Of a DNA stretch of 64,000 nucleotides, positions 1 through 11,154 are shown one piece after another. Origin of the DNA: Erodium maritimum (taxonomy: Eukaryota; Streptophyta; Magnoliopsida; Geraniales; Geraniaceae); NCBI GenBank assembly GCA_963921825.1, contig OY997590.1, positions 54,302,012-54,366,011 of the forward strand, read 5' to 3'. The first letter of the stretch is position 1; each line of letters starts with the position of its first letter. The position numbers were made by a program, and so were the translations under genes. A model generated the notes under the pieces. The model was not told where the DNA came from and made no database searches. It worked only from the letters and a program-made list of their open reading frames with translations.

Positions 1-2531
1 CAGAAGAGGAACAAGATCTCTTGCATAATAGAAGATGATTTACTGTTTGATACACCTGATGAACTCAAAGCTTGTGCTACAAGGCACTTCAGAAGAAGAT
101 TCCAAAAGGGCCCCTCTTCTCTTATTGACCTCTCTGGCTTGCCTTTCAACAAAATTAGTGATCAGCAATCTAGGGAACTTGAAAGAGAATTCTCTGTTGA
201 GGAGATCAAAGCAGCAATCATGGACTGTGATGGGTCCAAATCTCCTGGTCCAGATGGATATTCAATGGTCTTTTTTCAAAAGGGTTGGCCTCTCCTCAAG
301 AATGATATCATGGCTTTTTGTAATCACTTTTACCTATTTGGCTCCTTGGGTAAACGCATCAACTCCTCATTCATAACTTTGATCCCAAAGATGCCCTCAC
401 CACTAGAATTCAACAACTTCAGACCCATCAGTTTGGTGGGTGCAACCTATAAAATTATTTCAAAGACATTGGCAGCAAGACTTAAACCTCTGATGGAAGG
501 ATTGGTGAGTGATACACAATCATGTTTCATTGCTGGTAGACAAATTTTAGATGGCATACTTATAGCCTCTGAACTGGTGGACTCTGTCAAAAAATCAAAG
601 GAGGAGGTTATTTTCTTCAAAGTTGATTTTGAAAAAGCTTATGATCATGTTGACTGGGAGTACCTCTCTAAGCTGCTTCAATTCATGGGTTTTGGGAAGA
701 GATGGCTTCTTTGGATTAATAGTTGTATCAGGGCTTGGATTTCAGTACTCATTAATGGTTCTCCTGCTGAAGACTTCTCAATCACTAGGGGTCTAAGACA
801 AGGATGCTCTCTCTCTCCCTTGTTAATTACACTGGTGGCAGAAGGATTACACCAACTCCTACAGCAAGGACAAAGCCTTGGAATGTTTAATGGGATTGCA
901 GCTGGGAAAAAAGGGCCCTTCATCACACATCTGCAATTTGCAGATGATACCTTGCTTTGTATTCAAGCTGGCAAGAATGATCTTATCAACCTCAAACACT
1001 CTCCTTTCTTTTCAAAGTGCTACTGGACTGAAAGTCAACTTTGCAAAATCAAAGGCAGTGCTGTTAAATGCCTGGACTATGGATGATGAAGCTGTGGCTG
1101 AGATTTTGGGGTGTGAAATGACCTCCTTTCCTCTTGATTATCTGGGGTTCCAACTTGGGGCCAATCCCAAGAGGCTACAAACCTGGAAACCCATCATCAA
1201 CAAATTCAAAAGCAAACTCACTCTAGGGCAATCAAACTTTCTATCTTTTGGTGGGAGGATAACCCTCATCAAATCAACCCTCAGTGCCATCCCACTATAT
1301 CATCTTTCTCTCTTTAAAGTTCCAGTGGGAGTCATTACTGAGATGGAAAAATGGATGAGAAGATTTCTATGGAATGAGAAGGTAACCAGGAAAGCACTTC
1401 ATAGACTTAATTGGGACTTGATCTGCAGACCTAAAGAACAAGGAGGGTTAGGAGTAAGAAGGCTCAAACTGATGAATGCAGCACTCTTGGCTAAGTGGTG
1501 GTGGAGATTTGCATTTGAGCTGGATTCTCTGTGGAAGAGAGTTGTTTGTGATAAACTGGGTTGGGATATGGCTGACTGGGATCTCACAGCCATTTCCATC
1601 TCTGAAGATCAGACCTTTTTCAATCAATTTAGCAGTATCTTGAATGAGGAGAGGTTTAGTACTGCTTTTGGCAGTTCTGGTTTGGATTGGTCATTGGGTA
1701 ATGGTACCAGGATTGACTTTTGGTCTGACTCTTGGCTGGCAGATATCCCTCTTAAACAGAAGTTCCCAAGACTGTTCATGATAAACTCTCAACATAATCA
1801 AAAGGTACACTTCTTCTGGTTTGATGGAGATTGGTATTTACATTTCAGAAGAAAATTAAGAGGTTGGGAATGGGATGAATTGGCTGATCTGGGTGACTTG
1901 CTGAACAAGCAAGAGACTAACTCCTCTCACAATGAAAAATTGTCCTGGAAAATCAATCAAAAAGGCTTCACTGTCAAGGCTATGTATACACACCTGTCTC
2001 CAGTTGCTGAGAATAAACTGTGGAGTACACTCTTATGGAAACCATCTATTCCTCCTAAAATTGCTGCATGAATGTTATTCCTACCAAAATGTTCCTTGAA
2101 GCCAGAGGCATTCCTATCTCATTACTAGATTCCTTTTGCCCTTTCTGCCCTAGTATCTTTGAGGACTTACAACATCTCATATCTACTTGCAAGAGATCAT
2201 GGAAAATCTGGGGGGCAGTATTGAAATGGTGGAATATACAAGGTTGCTTCCAAGCTAAGGTACCACAAATTCTCTGTTCTTGGAATTCTCTGTTGAGAAC
2301 TAATAAGGCCTGGGAAACATCTTTGCAATCACTCTTTGGGAAACTTGGCTGGCAAGGAATAAAATGGTATTTCAGGACCAATATATCACTACAGCTGAGG
2401 TATTACTAGCTATACAACACTCCTCTTCTACCATTGAATGGTCTCACTTCAACAAGTACTATGGCTTCTCCTTCAATCAATGGTTACTTAAGCCTTCTAG
2501 CTGCCAGAGGATCAAACACCCCTCTCAGTAG
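1..2531 (+). pseudogene. LINE-A ORF2 fragment: reverse transcriptase and zf-RVT
   Basis: ORF2 of L1 elements encodes an endonuclease and a reverse transcriptase that copy the element's RNA onto nicked chromosomal DNA. The reading frame is open from base 1 (frame 1). Visible RT blocks are SPGPDGY (about 250), FRPISLV (about 420), FIAGRQILDG (about 530), VDFEKAYDHVDW (about 625), LRQGCSLSPLL (about 795) and the catalytic FADD (about 937-948). The frame shifts near 1000-1010 into frame 2, which runs to a stop at 2069-2071, and shifts again near 2065 into frame 1. A CxxC plus H/C zinc-finger (zf-RVT) region follows at about 2000-2230. A last frame change carries similarity to a stop near 2529. 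The endonuclease is outside the window. The frameshifts show that the copy is dead, although the catalytic Asp pair is kept. Confidence 0.93.
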
Positions 2532-3335
2532 CTAATTTGCTTAGAGGAGACTGGAAGTCCTGGTTGGTTGTTTTGGGGGGTTTTTTTAGGGTGGTGGAGG
2601 GTGGTTTGGGTTTGTCTTTGAGTGGGTGAGCTGTGAGATTGTTGGGGTTTCTTTCTCTCTTCTCCTTTGTTGTTCTCTGAGTGTGGGTAGTTAAGAGGTT
2701 CTCACTCTTCTAGGGTCTTATTGTTTGTCTGTTTGTGGGTAGTACCCTTTAGGTTGAGTGTTTTTTTCCATTGCAATCCTGTTGCAACTGGCCTTTTGTT
2801 GTTAACTACTTTGCTTGGTTGGTATTTGTTACCTGTGGGGACTTCTTGGTTTTGGTTCCAATCCTTGGACTCTGATACAGTTGGGCATTTCACTCAAGGA
2901 GGTGCATTGGATGGGTTGTTTACTGATTTTTATCTGCACACAAGACTTGCAGATAACCCTCAAAGGCTACCTTGGTTCATCTCAGCTCTGCAATTTCTTC
3001 TTACTGTATTTTGTTCTTGTTGTTTGGGTGATAGGCAGGGCTGGTATTAGAATCCTTAGACTCTTCTTAGGTTCTAATTTTATCTCTGCTGCATAACTTA
3101 TTGTTGGTTTTTGGTAGGATTTTGGGTGATAGGCAGGGCAGGTTTTAGAATGCTTAGACTCTTCTTAGGTTCTATTATTATCCTTGCTGCATAACCTATT
3201 GTTGGTTTTTGGTTGGATCAAGTGTAATGTTTGATCCCCTTGTTTGGTGATTGTTGTAATTAGGAGGTATATGCCTCCTCTCTCTTGAATCCATCTCAGA
3301 TTCTAAAGAGTATCAATAAAAATTTGCTTCTTCAA
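2532..3335 (+). other. LINE-A 3' untranslated region
   Basis: This T- and G-rich non-coding stretch between the ORF2 stop and the A tract has no coding similarity. It contains the 98-bp tandem duplication annotated separately and ends in AATAAA-like sequence (about 3316-3321) shortly before the A tract, as expected of a retroposed transcript end. Confidence 0.7.
3023..3213 (+). repeat. 98-bp tandem duplication in LINE-A 3' UTR
   Basis: Unit 1 starts at 3023 and unit 2 at 3121. Both open with tttgggtgataggcaggg and close with attgttggtttttgg. They differ by scattered substitutions and small indels, so the duplication is not recent. LINE-B has comparable short duplications in its 3' UTR. Confidence 0.9.
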
Positions 3336-3345
3336 AAAAAAAAAC

Positions 3346-4520
3346 CCTGGCAGCACTTCTTATTTTAGCTTGTCGTTTTTATTATTGCATTTACATATTA
3401 ATTGATTTTTTTACTTGTTCGGGAGAATTGATGGAACATAATGAAGGAGCTACCTATTATTCTTCCAAGAACAAGAGTTTTATCCGAATATGATGTCAAG
3501 AACTTATATACTGATCCAGCTCAGAACACTTACATAAACATGTGGAACCAACTCATTTCAATGCTACCAATCTAATCCAATTGAATAATTCTGTGATCTA
3601 CTTTCCAAGAGCTCCACAAGATGTTGATTCTTGGGACCATATTTGAAGAATAAAAAACCATCCCGATAACCGAATTCTTGTCATGAAAATAGTTTTTGAA
3701 CGCTAAATTTAATTTCTCAATCGGAATGTGATAGTTAAAAATGTCGAATTGAGTTCTTCGCATCAAATATTGTTGATTCATGTCATGTGATGAGACCAGA
3801 AAAAATAAAGTACGAAAGGGTCTTGTTCAAAATTAAGTTGCATGTTCCGTTTTATACATATATTATAAGAATTTTTAAGGATAATATTAAAAGAAATTCA
3901 CATTTTTTGGTTGATTATCAATTGTTCCAACAAATGATAGTGAAGATTAATTATACATGATAAACTTTCTAAAAGGGAAACACTTACTTTGAAACGTTTT
4001 TCACCTAATGAACAGTGTGAAGTTATTTAGTTTAAAATCACGTCACAAAAGTTGATATGAGAGCTTTTCCATCGTGCATTCTCCTCCCTCCAACACTCGC
4101 AACAAGATCAATGGTACTGACACGTTTACAAGGAATATAATCCAAATCCTTAGAGGGTATTTTCCAAACCACGAGGTTGGTTTGACGTTCATACAATATG
4201 TACTAAAGATGCAAAGTCGTAGCATATACTTCCCAAAAATCCAAGGTTAGGCCATGGTCTATTAATAGTACAAATGTGAATATCACATCAAACAAACACA
4301 TGTGAACTTGACATCCAAAGTTAGTTATATTTAGTACCAATCATTAATGGAGTGTGAATGAATAATTTTTTTTAGATCAACAAAACAGTATTATAGAAGT
4401 ACAATCTGTTTGGTGAATAAAAAAGAAAGACACTAAAGTTGAAGAGGGAAAACCTGAAAACTCTAAACATCGAACTAGTTTCGGTCCAACAATAATATCA
4501 CGTGTTCTGAGCAGTCTCAT
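3346..4520. other. Non-coding spacer, AT-rich
   Basis: There is no coding similarity on either strand and no structured repeat. A T run at about 4366-4373 followed by agatcaacaaaac looks like the reverse complement of a LINE-type 3' end (compare tgatcaaaaaaa at the end of LINE-B). It may therefore mark the 3' terminus of an old minus-strand retroposon whose body would continue beyond solo LTR S1, at 7111 onward. This is weakly supported because no target duplication was found. Confidence 0.45.
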
Positions 4521-5425
4521 TGTAATAACCGCCCCCGGTCGATCCAGGTCGAACCGGAGGTTTTCGGCGAGAGTTGACTTTTTGCCGGAAAAGTCAACCG
4601 ATGACTCCGGGAGTCATTCGGGACCTTTCCGAGGCCCAAAAAGCTTAGCCGTCATCACGGTTAGCTTAGTTGGGCCGTTTCCTTTCCGTTGAGTGTAATA
4701 TTGGGAAAAGTCAACCCGGGGCTTTTATCAAGCAAACGTGGTCTGATTTTGAACTAAATCCGATAAAATATTTGTGCTGGAATTTATTTAAGCTTGGAGT
4801 GGTCCCCACATGGACATGTACCATGCTTGCTTGGAAGGGAAGAATTGGGTGTGTTTTGACCCTTATACCATCATTAGTTGTTTTTGGGAAGAGATAAAAC
4901 AAATGGGTATTTTGGGCATTATCCCCTTTAGGTTTAAAGCTCCATTTGGTGCACATTTCAGCACATTTTCCAAGTTAGCCGAAATTGGAGAGAGGGTGGA
5001 GAGAGAGAGTGAAGCTTGAAGCTTGAAGAAGAAGAAAGGTGAGAAAAGAGGGATTTTTGGGCCATTTCTTCACCAAAGGGGCTTGATTCTTCCATTTTCT
5101 TCTTCTATTCACCATTTCCAAGGTGAGCTTCTAATCCCTTTTCGTTTTTATGGTTTTTGGTTCATGGGTTTTTGGAGAAAATTGATGAGCAATGGTTGAG
5201 TTTGAGTTTTGGGGTTGGATGATGAAGTTTTGGAGGAAATTAATGTTAGATGATGGTTCTAATTCGTATTTTTGGAGTTTTGATGAATACTCATGGTGGG
5301 TTTTGGATTATTGGCGATTTGGGAGCTGTTTTGGAGGTTTTGGAATGTCAAAAATGGAGTTATGGAGTTATTTTCGTGTAAACCTGAGGCTGGAAGGAAG
5401 AAGACGATGAACAGTACCAGACCGT

Positions 5426-5542
5426 CACGGATCCGTGAGGGGCACCGTGACGGGAGACGTCACGGCTCCGTGAGGGAGTCCGTGATGGCGTCTGCCACGG
5501 TTCCGTGAGGAGAACCGTGACGGTTTAGCCCACGGATCCGTG
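5426..5542 (+). repeat. 35-bp period array of CACGGNNCCGTG palindromes (S1)
   Basis: Four perfect 12-bp palindromes start at 5426, 5461, 5496 and 5531, exactly 35 bp apart. The 23-bp linkers also share a CCGTGA core. The same array at the same period occurs in S2 and in both LTRs of the intact gypsy element. It lies several hundred bases downstream of the likely transcription start. Confidence 0.95.
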
Positions 5543-6812
5543 ACCCAAACCGTGATAGACTCGGATTGGGCCTCTTTCCGGCCCATTTCCCGTCTTAGCC
5601 TATGTTGGACTTTCGGGCTTAATTTAGTTGTTCCTCGTTCTCTTTGCAACTGAATTAGTATTAATTCGAGTACTTGTTTTGTGATCCAAGACTTCGTACC
5701 CGAGATCGACGGAGGAGGAGACCCGAGGACATCGTGAAGTGGAGGAGGAAGCGAGCCAGGACGTCAGCAGCTAGGAGTTGATCGTTGTTTATTTTGAGGT
5801 AGGGAAAGTAGCGAATACCGGTTTAATTACGGAAAGTTACTAGTATGCATGTATAAGAATAATAATAACCGTAAAGGTCTTAGTTCGCATATAGGATGTG
5901 ATTCACTAGAATAGCCACTATCAATTACATAACAATCGGACGAGCCTTAGTTTGCATGTAGGATGTATTTCACTAGTTTAATCGCTTCAATTCTTGGGAA
6001 ATTGTCGTGCTGGTAGAACGGCCATGTCGAGCCTTAGGGTTGCGTGTTGACTGAGATGCATGATGCTTGATGTAGCCGTTGATTGAGAGTCATAATAAAA
6101 TATACTCGGTGTAGCATGTTGCGACAATGTGTGGGCAAGTGTGCCGTGTTTGATATGATGTGAATCTTTGACTGTGACATGATCGGGTGAGTGATAGACC
6201 GATTTGTGTGTTATGGTGAGTCGACTCGGTTGGTATACCGTGGTCGGACTATGGCTTTGTGCTACGTGTTATTCTCTTGCTGTGTGTTCCAAGAAGAGGT
6301 GTGTCCGGTGCGATACCTACACTGAGAGAGTATGCCGGTGTAGAGTATCGAGGACGAGGATGGTGTAACCATTACTCTGATGCTATGTGGTCCGGGAAGG
6401 CGTACGACCGAGGTATGTGCCGGTCCGTTATGCGTGAGGCCCCTAGTCTCCGTGACGGAAAGACATCCGACTGAATGTATTGCCGGTCAGGTATGCTACC
6501 TTGAGTCTCGGTGACGGGAAGATGTCGGGACCGATGCTTCGTGTTCCGGTACGATATAAATGGGACGGGCTGTGATAGCCGGTGATGTTGGGAACGGTTG
6601 TACTAAGTTATGTGGTGTTCTGCTGTGTGTTCGTTGTGTGTTGATTGGCTTTGTGCGTGGTTTCATGTGTTATTATGGTCTTGCGAGAGTGTTTGATGGT
6701 TGGTACTTTTCTCGTGGGGGTTGTTGGTAGTCATGCTTTGCTAGTGTGCCCTAATTGGACGGTTCCTCATGGTAGTGAACTGATGTTCATAACCTTAACT
6801 ACTTTTTCTACT

Positions 6813-6824
6813 GAGCGAAAGCTC
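6813..6824 (+). promoter_or_regulatory. Conserved LTR stem-loop (GAGC-GAAA-GCTC)
   Basis: The sequence tGAGCgaaaGCTCa can form a 5-bp stem closed by a GAAA tetraloop, 281 bp before the LTR end. It is followed by a pyrimidine tract and TTTCAG/GT at 6849. The counterparts are at 11587, 37069, 46117 and 58891. A function in splicing or RNA packaging is inference. Confidence 0.6.
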
Positions 6825-7110
6825 ACCCCCTTACCTTGTTGCCTTTCAGGTGTTGAGCGGGATCAGTATTAGCAGGATTCTCGGAGTTTGGGAGCTGACG
6901 AGGGTCTTGGCTAGTGTTTTGAGACGTACAACTTTTATTGTTTCTAAACTGAGTTACCTTTTTGTTGTTGACGAGCTGTTGACTCGCGTTATTTTTGGAG
7001 CTTTTAAACTGCTATCTGAAACCCTTTTCATTATTAAACTGCTTTTATCATTTATCTTTTAATTCACGTCTCGAGTCTGGTCAAAACCGGATTTGAGGCG
7101 TGACACTCAT

Positions 7111-9845
7111 CCACGAAACAAACACCAATACAACCATAAACAGACAACTACAAGATAGAGCATTCCTATGTCAAGAATCTCAGCAACCCAACAATGGTGC
7201 AATGAATACAAAGAGAGAGAATTCTTATGTAAGGAACCTCAATGAACAGACTAATAATTAGATTTTACAACCATGAAGCACGAAACAAGTAAACAGAAAA
7301 GAGGTCTAAAAACCCAGATTTTTCAACCATGAAGTTAAAAAAAAGGTATAAAACCCAGATTTTGCAACCATGAAGTCCAAGAAATACTTATTACACCATA
7401 TTCCACTACCTGAGTATGTAGAACACTCTATCTCATCAGCACTATCAAGCTCTCACATAGAGAGTAGACTATCACTAACAAGTCGACAACCAACACTGCA
7501 AATGAAGAAGACAATTCTAGAGGACAAAATCCACCAGAACACACTATACCCTGAATCGAATATGAAGGTACTCAACCAATAAGAACAATTGCCTTAACTA
7601 CTCGTCGATGGCCAACATCTAAAATTGGCGAGCCCTTACCCCAAAGAGGAAGGAAACCGATGAGAACCAGGTAGAGACAATAAAGGACAGTGTGGGGAAC
7701 AACAACACAGAAACAAAGGAAAAGGAGAACAAGTAACCTCACTTGAAAAGGAGCAGCACCGGAAAAAGCACCACGTAGTTGGGGCCAACACATAGAAATC
7801 AACAAGGCAATGCTCGAGAAGATCCTCTACGATCTATGACCAGAGAGATCGAGAAACGCGTCTCACGCAAGACCAAAATGAATCACCAGAATCAACCCAG
7901 AATTAGAGTGACAAGAGTAAAAGCGCGAACACATCATTTGCGACTGGACTAGAACCGCTACAATCAGAACCAAGAAAGCCGAGAAAGTAGTCCCACGTCA
8001 TATTTATAAACGGTCACCAGAAACAAGTATAAGGAGAAGACCATGTCCAGATGCTGAAAGGACCAACACCAAGAAGAGGCACCACCAAAACCCCGTTGCC
8101 ACCAAATACTTCTGAGCAACAATAACAATGTCGAACGGTACAACCAAGTATGAATGTCCTGCCACCAAGGTTGGATTAGAGCTCCGACGAGGTACTCGAG
8201 CTCCGCCATCATAGTGAGCAAAGGCCCAACACCACACCCACATTCTCTGACAAACATGTTCGCCGGAAAACACTCAATCGGGGAGGTTCAGATCTAAGAA
8301 CGAAGAACTGATCACCCCTAGAAGTTCGAGCTCGGGCTAGAACAGTCACCATATAGGCAAGCCCAAACCCTAGAACCCGAGCTCAACCATATTTGAAACC
8401 AAATCCCCCAAAACCATTTTTTGTTCGTCGGTCAGCACCAAAAGCAAAAAGTCGAAGTAGAGTGTAATAGAGGACATGAGGGAGGAACAGACCTGGAACC
8501 GACTGGAACGCATGCTAACATGCTGAGAGGGACGCCACCTCCACGAGGCCGCCAGAGAAAGAAAGATGAAGGTTGCTAAAGGTCGGGAAAGGAGAAGAAA
8601 TGAAGGACTGTAGGAAGAGGAGGAAGGCTGCGAAGTGTAACAAAAGAATGGGAGAAGAAGGTGGGTAACAGAAGACACCATCGACGAAGTCTCTGGGCGG
8701 AGCCAATGATGTCGTTGGTGAGAAGAAGAGAAAGGGGTGAGGGAGTTATTGTAGGTGCGACTAGGGTTTTGGGTAACAATTATTATTTTATGATGACGTG
8801 AACTCTTTTATTTAAAATTACTATATATATAATGAGTATGTTTCATGTAAAATCTATTTTAGAATGGAAATTAAGAATCTATGGAATCCATTAGGGATCT
8901 ACCAACATCAAATAGGATTTAAAAGCTAAATTAATGACGATTTCAACCATATCTATAATTTTACTTTTAATTCAGACATTTTGTAGCTTATATATGGTAC
9001 AATTGTAATAGAATACAACAACACAACAATAATTCTAATTCCTTATAGTTTAAAAATTAGAGAATCAACAATGGGTTTCGTTCTCACAACATCGACATCA
9101 AAATTGGATATCATGTGTATCACACAAAGAGAATCACGACTTTCTATCGTTGGCGTCAAACTTGTTAAACTCGGAGGTTGGGCATTAGCTTGCGACTTAG
9201 GAAGCCAAGCATGCAATGCGAACATAGCCTTCGAACTCGGAAGGTTCAAATGATGCTGGCGTCGAGCGCCACTCACCTTATCGGCCATTCCGGGACAAAA
9301 GTAACAGTCTGGGGTGAAATAATAAATATCCCCCACCCCTTGTTCTCTGAAGACACCTTTTCATTATCTCCCAATTTCTTCATCCTCCTTCACCCACTCT
9401 CACAATCAGGTCGGAAAAAATGTGTGGGTATGAGGGCGAGTTCAATCGACTACTGAGCTTAAACAATTTTCCTCCCCGTGAAAAAAAAAATTAAGGTGTA
9501 TCTCATTGCATCGTGGGCTCAACAACAAAGACTCAAGTGCCTAAATTACAGCCTCATAACAATTCCATCCACACGTCCTCGCATTTTACCATTGTAGGCC
9601 ATACCTCACGATGTAAAAAAAACCATGTCCATCACAAGAAGCCCAAAGGGTACACATACTTCGCAATTCACCAGAGATGCAAACATGTGGTTTATTTCTT
9701 GTTTATTGAATCACTTGCGAGACTCCTAGAAAATAAACAATAAGAGTAATGGTAGATTTGGGCCGACCATTCAACGAGAGTACAACAAGGGTCTGAGAGT
9801 TCCACTAAAGTAGTGAAAAAATTAGAGGACCTCTAGTCTAAAAGA
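7111..9845. other. Non-coding region; possible minus-strand 5'-UTR-like sequence
   Basis: No protein similarity was recognised. On the minus strand, about 8785 to 7111 reads as a CT-rich leader with AAACCCTAG near its start, resembling the 5' UTR of a plant gene or LINE. If it joins the T-run end at about 4366 across solo LTR S1, it would be a retroposed copy of about 1.8 kb without a recognisable ORF. Short direct repeats of aacccagatttt followed by caaccatgaag lie at about 7310-7380. From 8790 the sequence is AT-rich and featureless up to the MITE. Confidence 0.4.
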
Positions 9846-9854
9846 GAGAAGAAA

Positions 9855-10707
9855 GGGAAATTTTCAATATAACACCCTGGCAAACATTTATTTGCAATAT
9901 AATACATGGAACATTTTTTTGCAATATAATATCCTAGCAGACATTTATTTTCAATATAATACCCGAGACTGTTTTTTTTTTGCAATATAATACCTTGACA
10001 AACATTTAGTTTTAGTTTAGTACCTAACCATTACTTTTCCATCCAATTTTGGATGGAAAGTGGTCATGTGTGAAGCACATGACCCTCAATTTTCCTAAAT
10101 ACCAATAATATCCTTAGAAAATAGTAAACTACCCTTTGATTTCTTAAAACCCTAATTCTTCCTTTTCTAATTTTTTTCCTTTGTTTCGTGTGATCCTTAT
10201 CTCTTTTATATATTATATATAAATCTTATTTTTTTATACAAAAAAACTGCTTTTAAATAAACACTGATTTTTTTAAATAAAATATGATTTAAAAAAATAA
10301 TAAATGATTTTTAAAAATAAAAATTTATTTTTTTCTAAATAAAAACTATTTTGAAAAAAAAATGATTTTGATGGAAGATTTTGAAAACTTGAAGATATAT
10401 GAAGGATAATTTTGATATTTTGCAAATTGTATGGTTTGAAGAACCAATGGCATGCTGTTGAAAATTTGATTTTTAATGAGGAGTATTTGTGTCTTTTTAC
10501 ACTCGTTGGATGGAAAAATAACAACAAAGTAACAGTTAGGTATTAAACTGAAAATAAATATTTTCTAGGGTATTATATTGCAAAAAAAACAGTCTCGGTT
10601 ATTATATTGCAAATAAATGTTTGTCAGGGTATTATATTACAAAAAAACAGTCTCGGGTATAATATTGAAAATAAATGTTTGCCAGGGTATTATATTAAAA
10701 TTTTCAC
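9855..10707. mobile_element. Foldback MITE with long terminal inverted repeats
   Basis: The element is 853 bp. The left end (gggaaattttcaatataaca) and the inverted right end share long terminal inverted repeats made of sub-repeats: variants of 'tataataccctggcaaacattta' in pieces, alternating with T or A runs and CCGAGACTG. The centre is AT-rich (about 10200-10380). Flanks gagaagaaa (9846-9854) and taaaagaaa (10708-10716) agree at 7 of 9 positions, a decayed 9-bp duplication. The architecture matches the 27092-28202 element, so a Mutator-type origin is likely. It has no coding capacity. Confidence 0.8.
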
Positions 10708-10716
10708 TAAAAGAAA

Positions 10717-10974
10717 TGGTAAGGTTAAAAAAACCTGATAGTTATTTTTCGTAGTGTTAATGATTATACACCAGTAGTGAATCGGATAATCAACTCTACG
10801 ATAAGATCTTGAAGTTGTACGAGATATATTAAATGCTAAGAAACCTAACTTAGAAGTATTAGTGGGTAGAAGTATGCTTGAAACCAAAATGAAATTTGGG
10901 GTGTGGTAAAGGTGCACACGGTTGAAGATTCCAATTTCTTTTCGGCACATTTTCTTCTAGTTTTATAAACGCGG
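10717..10974. other. Spacer between MITE and partial LTR
   Basis: No ORF or repeat was recognised here. It could be the rest of the minus-strand 3' LTR that begins at 11124, but it does not match the 5' LTR at 14402-15536 beyond the first 150 bp. Confidence 0.3.
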
Positions 10975-11124
10975 AACGTTGGAGAAGACTCTGAAGGGAG
11001 ATCGATCTTGGGTGTGGATTCTCCGGATGTGCAAGTGTCCTAAATTGTCTTGGACGTGAGTGCACGGACGAATTGTCATGAACGAGAAAAAAGATAGGTG
11101 ACTTCTCGGACCGTGACAAACTCT
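10975..11124 (-). repeat. Partial 3' LTR of the deleted minus-strand element
   Basis: About 150 bp match 15376-15536 as a direct repeat, including the shared block catgaacgagaaaaaagata. On the minus strand it starts immediately after a purine-rich tract, as a 3' LTR should. Confidence 0.6.
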
Positions 11125-11154
11125 CCCACCCAATCCGCAAGCATCCTCGCAGCG

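Larger units (their letters stand above)
1..3345 (+). mobile_element. LINE-A: L1-type non-LTR retrotransposon, 3' half
   Basis: The 5' half lies outside the window. What remains is the reverse transcriptase and zinc-finger tail of ORF2 (1-2531), a 3' untranslated region of about 0.8 kb, and a terminal A tract at about 3336-3344. The RT motifs and the tail match LINE-B and LINE-C in this window, so all three belong to the plant L1 group without an RNase H domain. The target-site duplication cannot be tested because the 5' end is missing. At least two frameshifts make this copy inactive. The 3' UTR contains a 98-bp tandem duplication. Confidence 0.93.
4521..7105 (+). mobile_element. Solo LTR S1, Ty3/gypsy (Tekay-like) family
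   Basis: The 2585-bp sequence begins TGTAATAACCGCCCCCGG and ends GGCGTGACA. Both ends match the LTRs of the complete gypsy element at 34428-46426. It is flanked by a perfect 5-bp duplication, ctcat (4516-4520 and 7106-7110), and there is no internal domain, so this is a solo LTR left by recombination between the two LTRs of a former element. In order it contains a conserved GCCGAAATT block (about 4979), a possible splice donor (AAG/GTGAGC, 5123), the 35-bp palindrome array (5426-5542), a G-rich region with short repeats (about 6200-6560), and the conserved stem-loop (6813-6824) followed by a pyrimidine tract and CAG (6849). Confidence 0.95.

Noticed and set aside
5426..5542. CRISPR-like array (palindromic repeats at fixed spacing)
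   Set aside because: The 23-bp linkers are homologous to each other rather than unique, and the array is part of an LTR.
8370..8779. Ser/Leu/Phe-rich minus-strand ORFs as membrane proteins
   Set aside because: They are overlapping frames of CT-rich sequence with no consistent frame or similarity.
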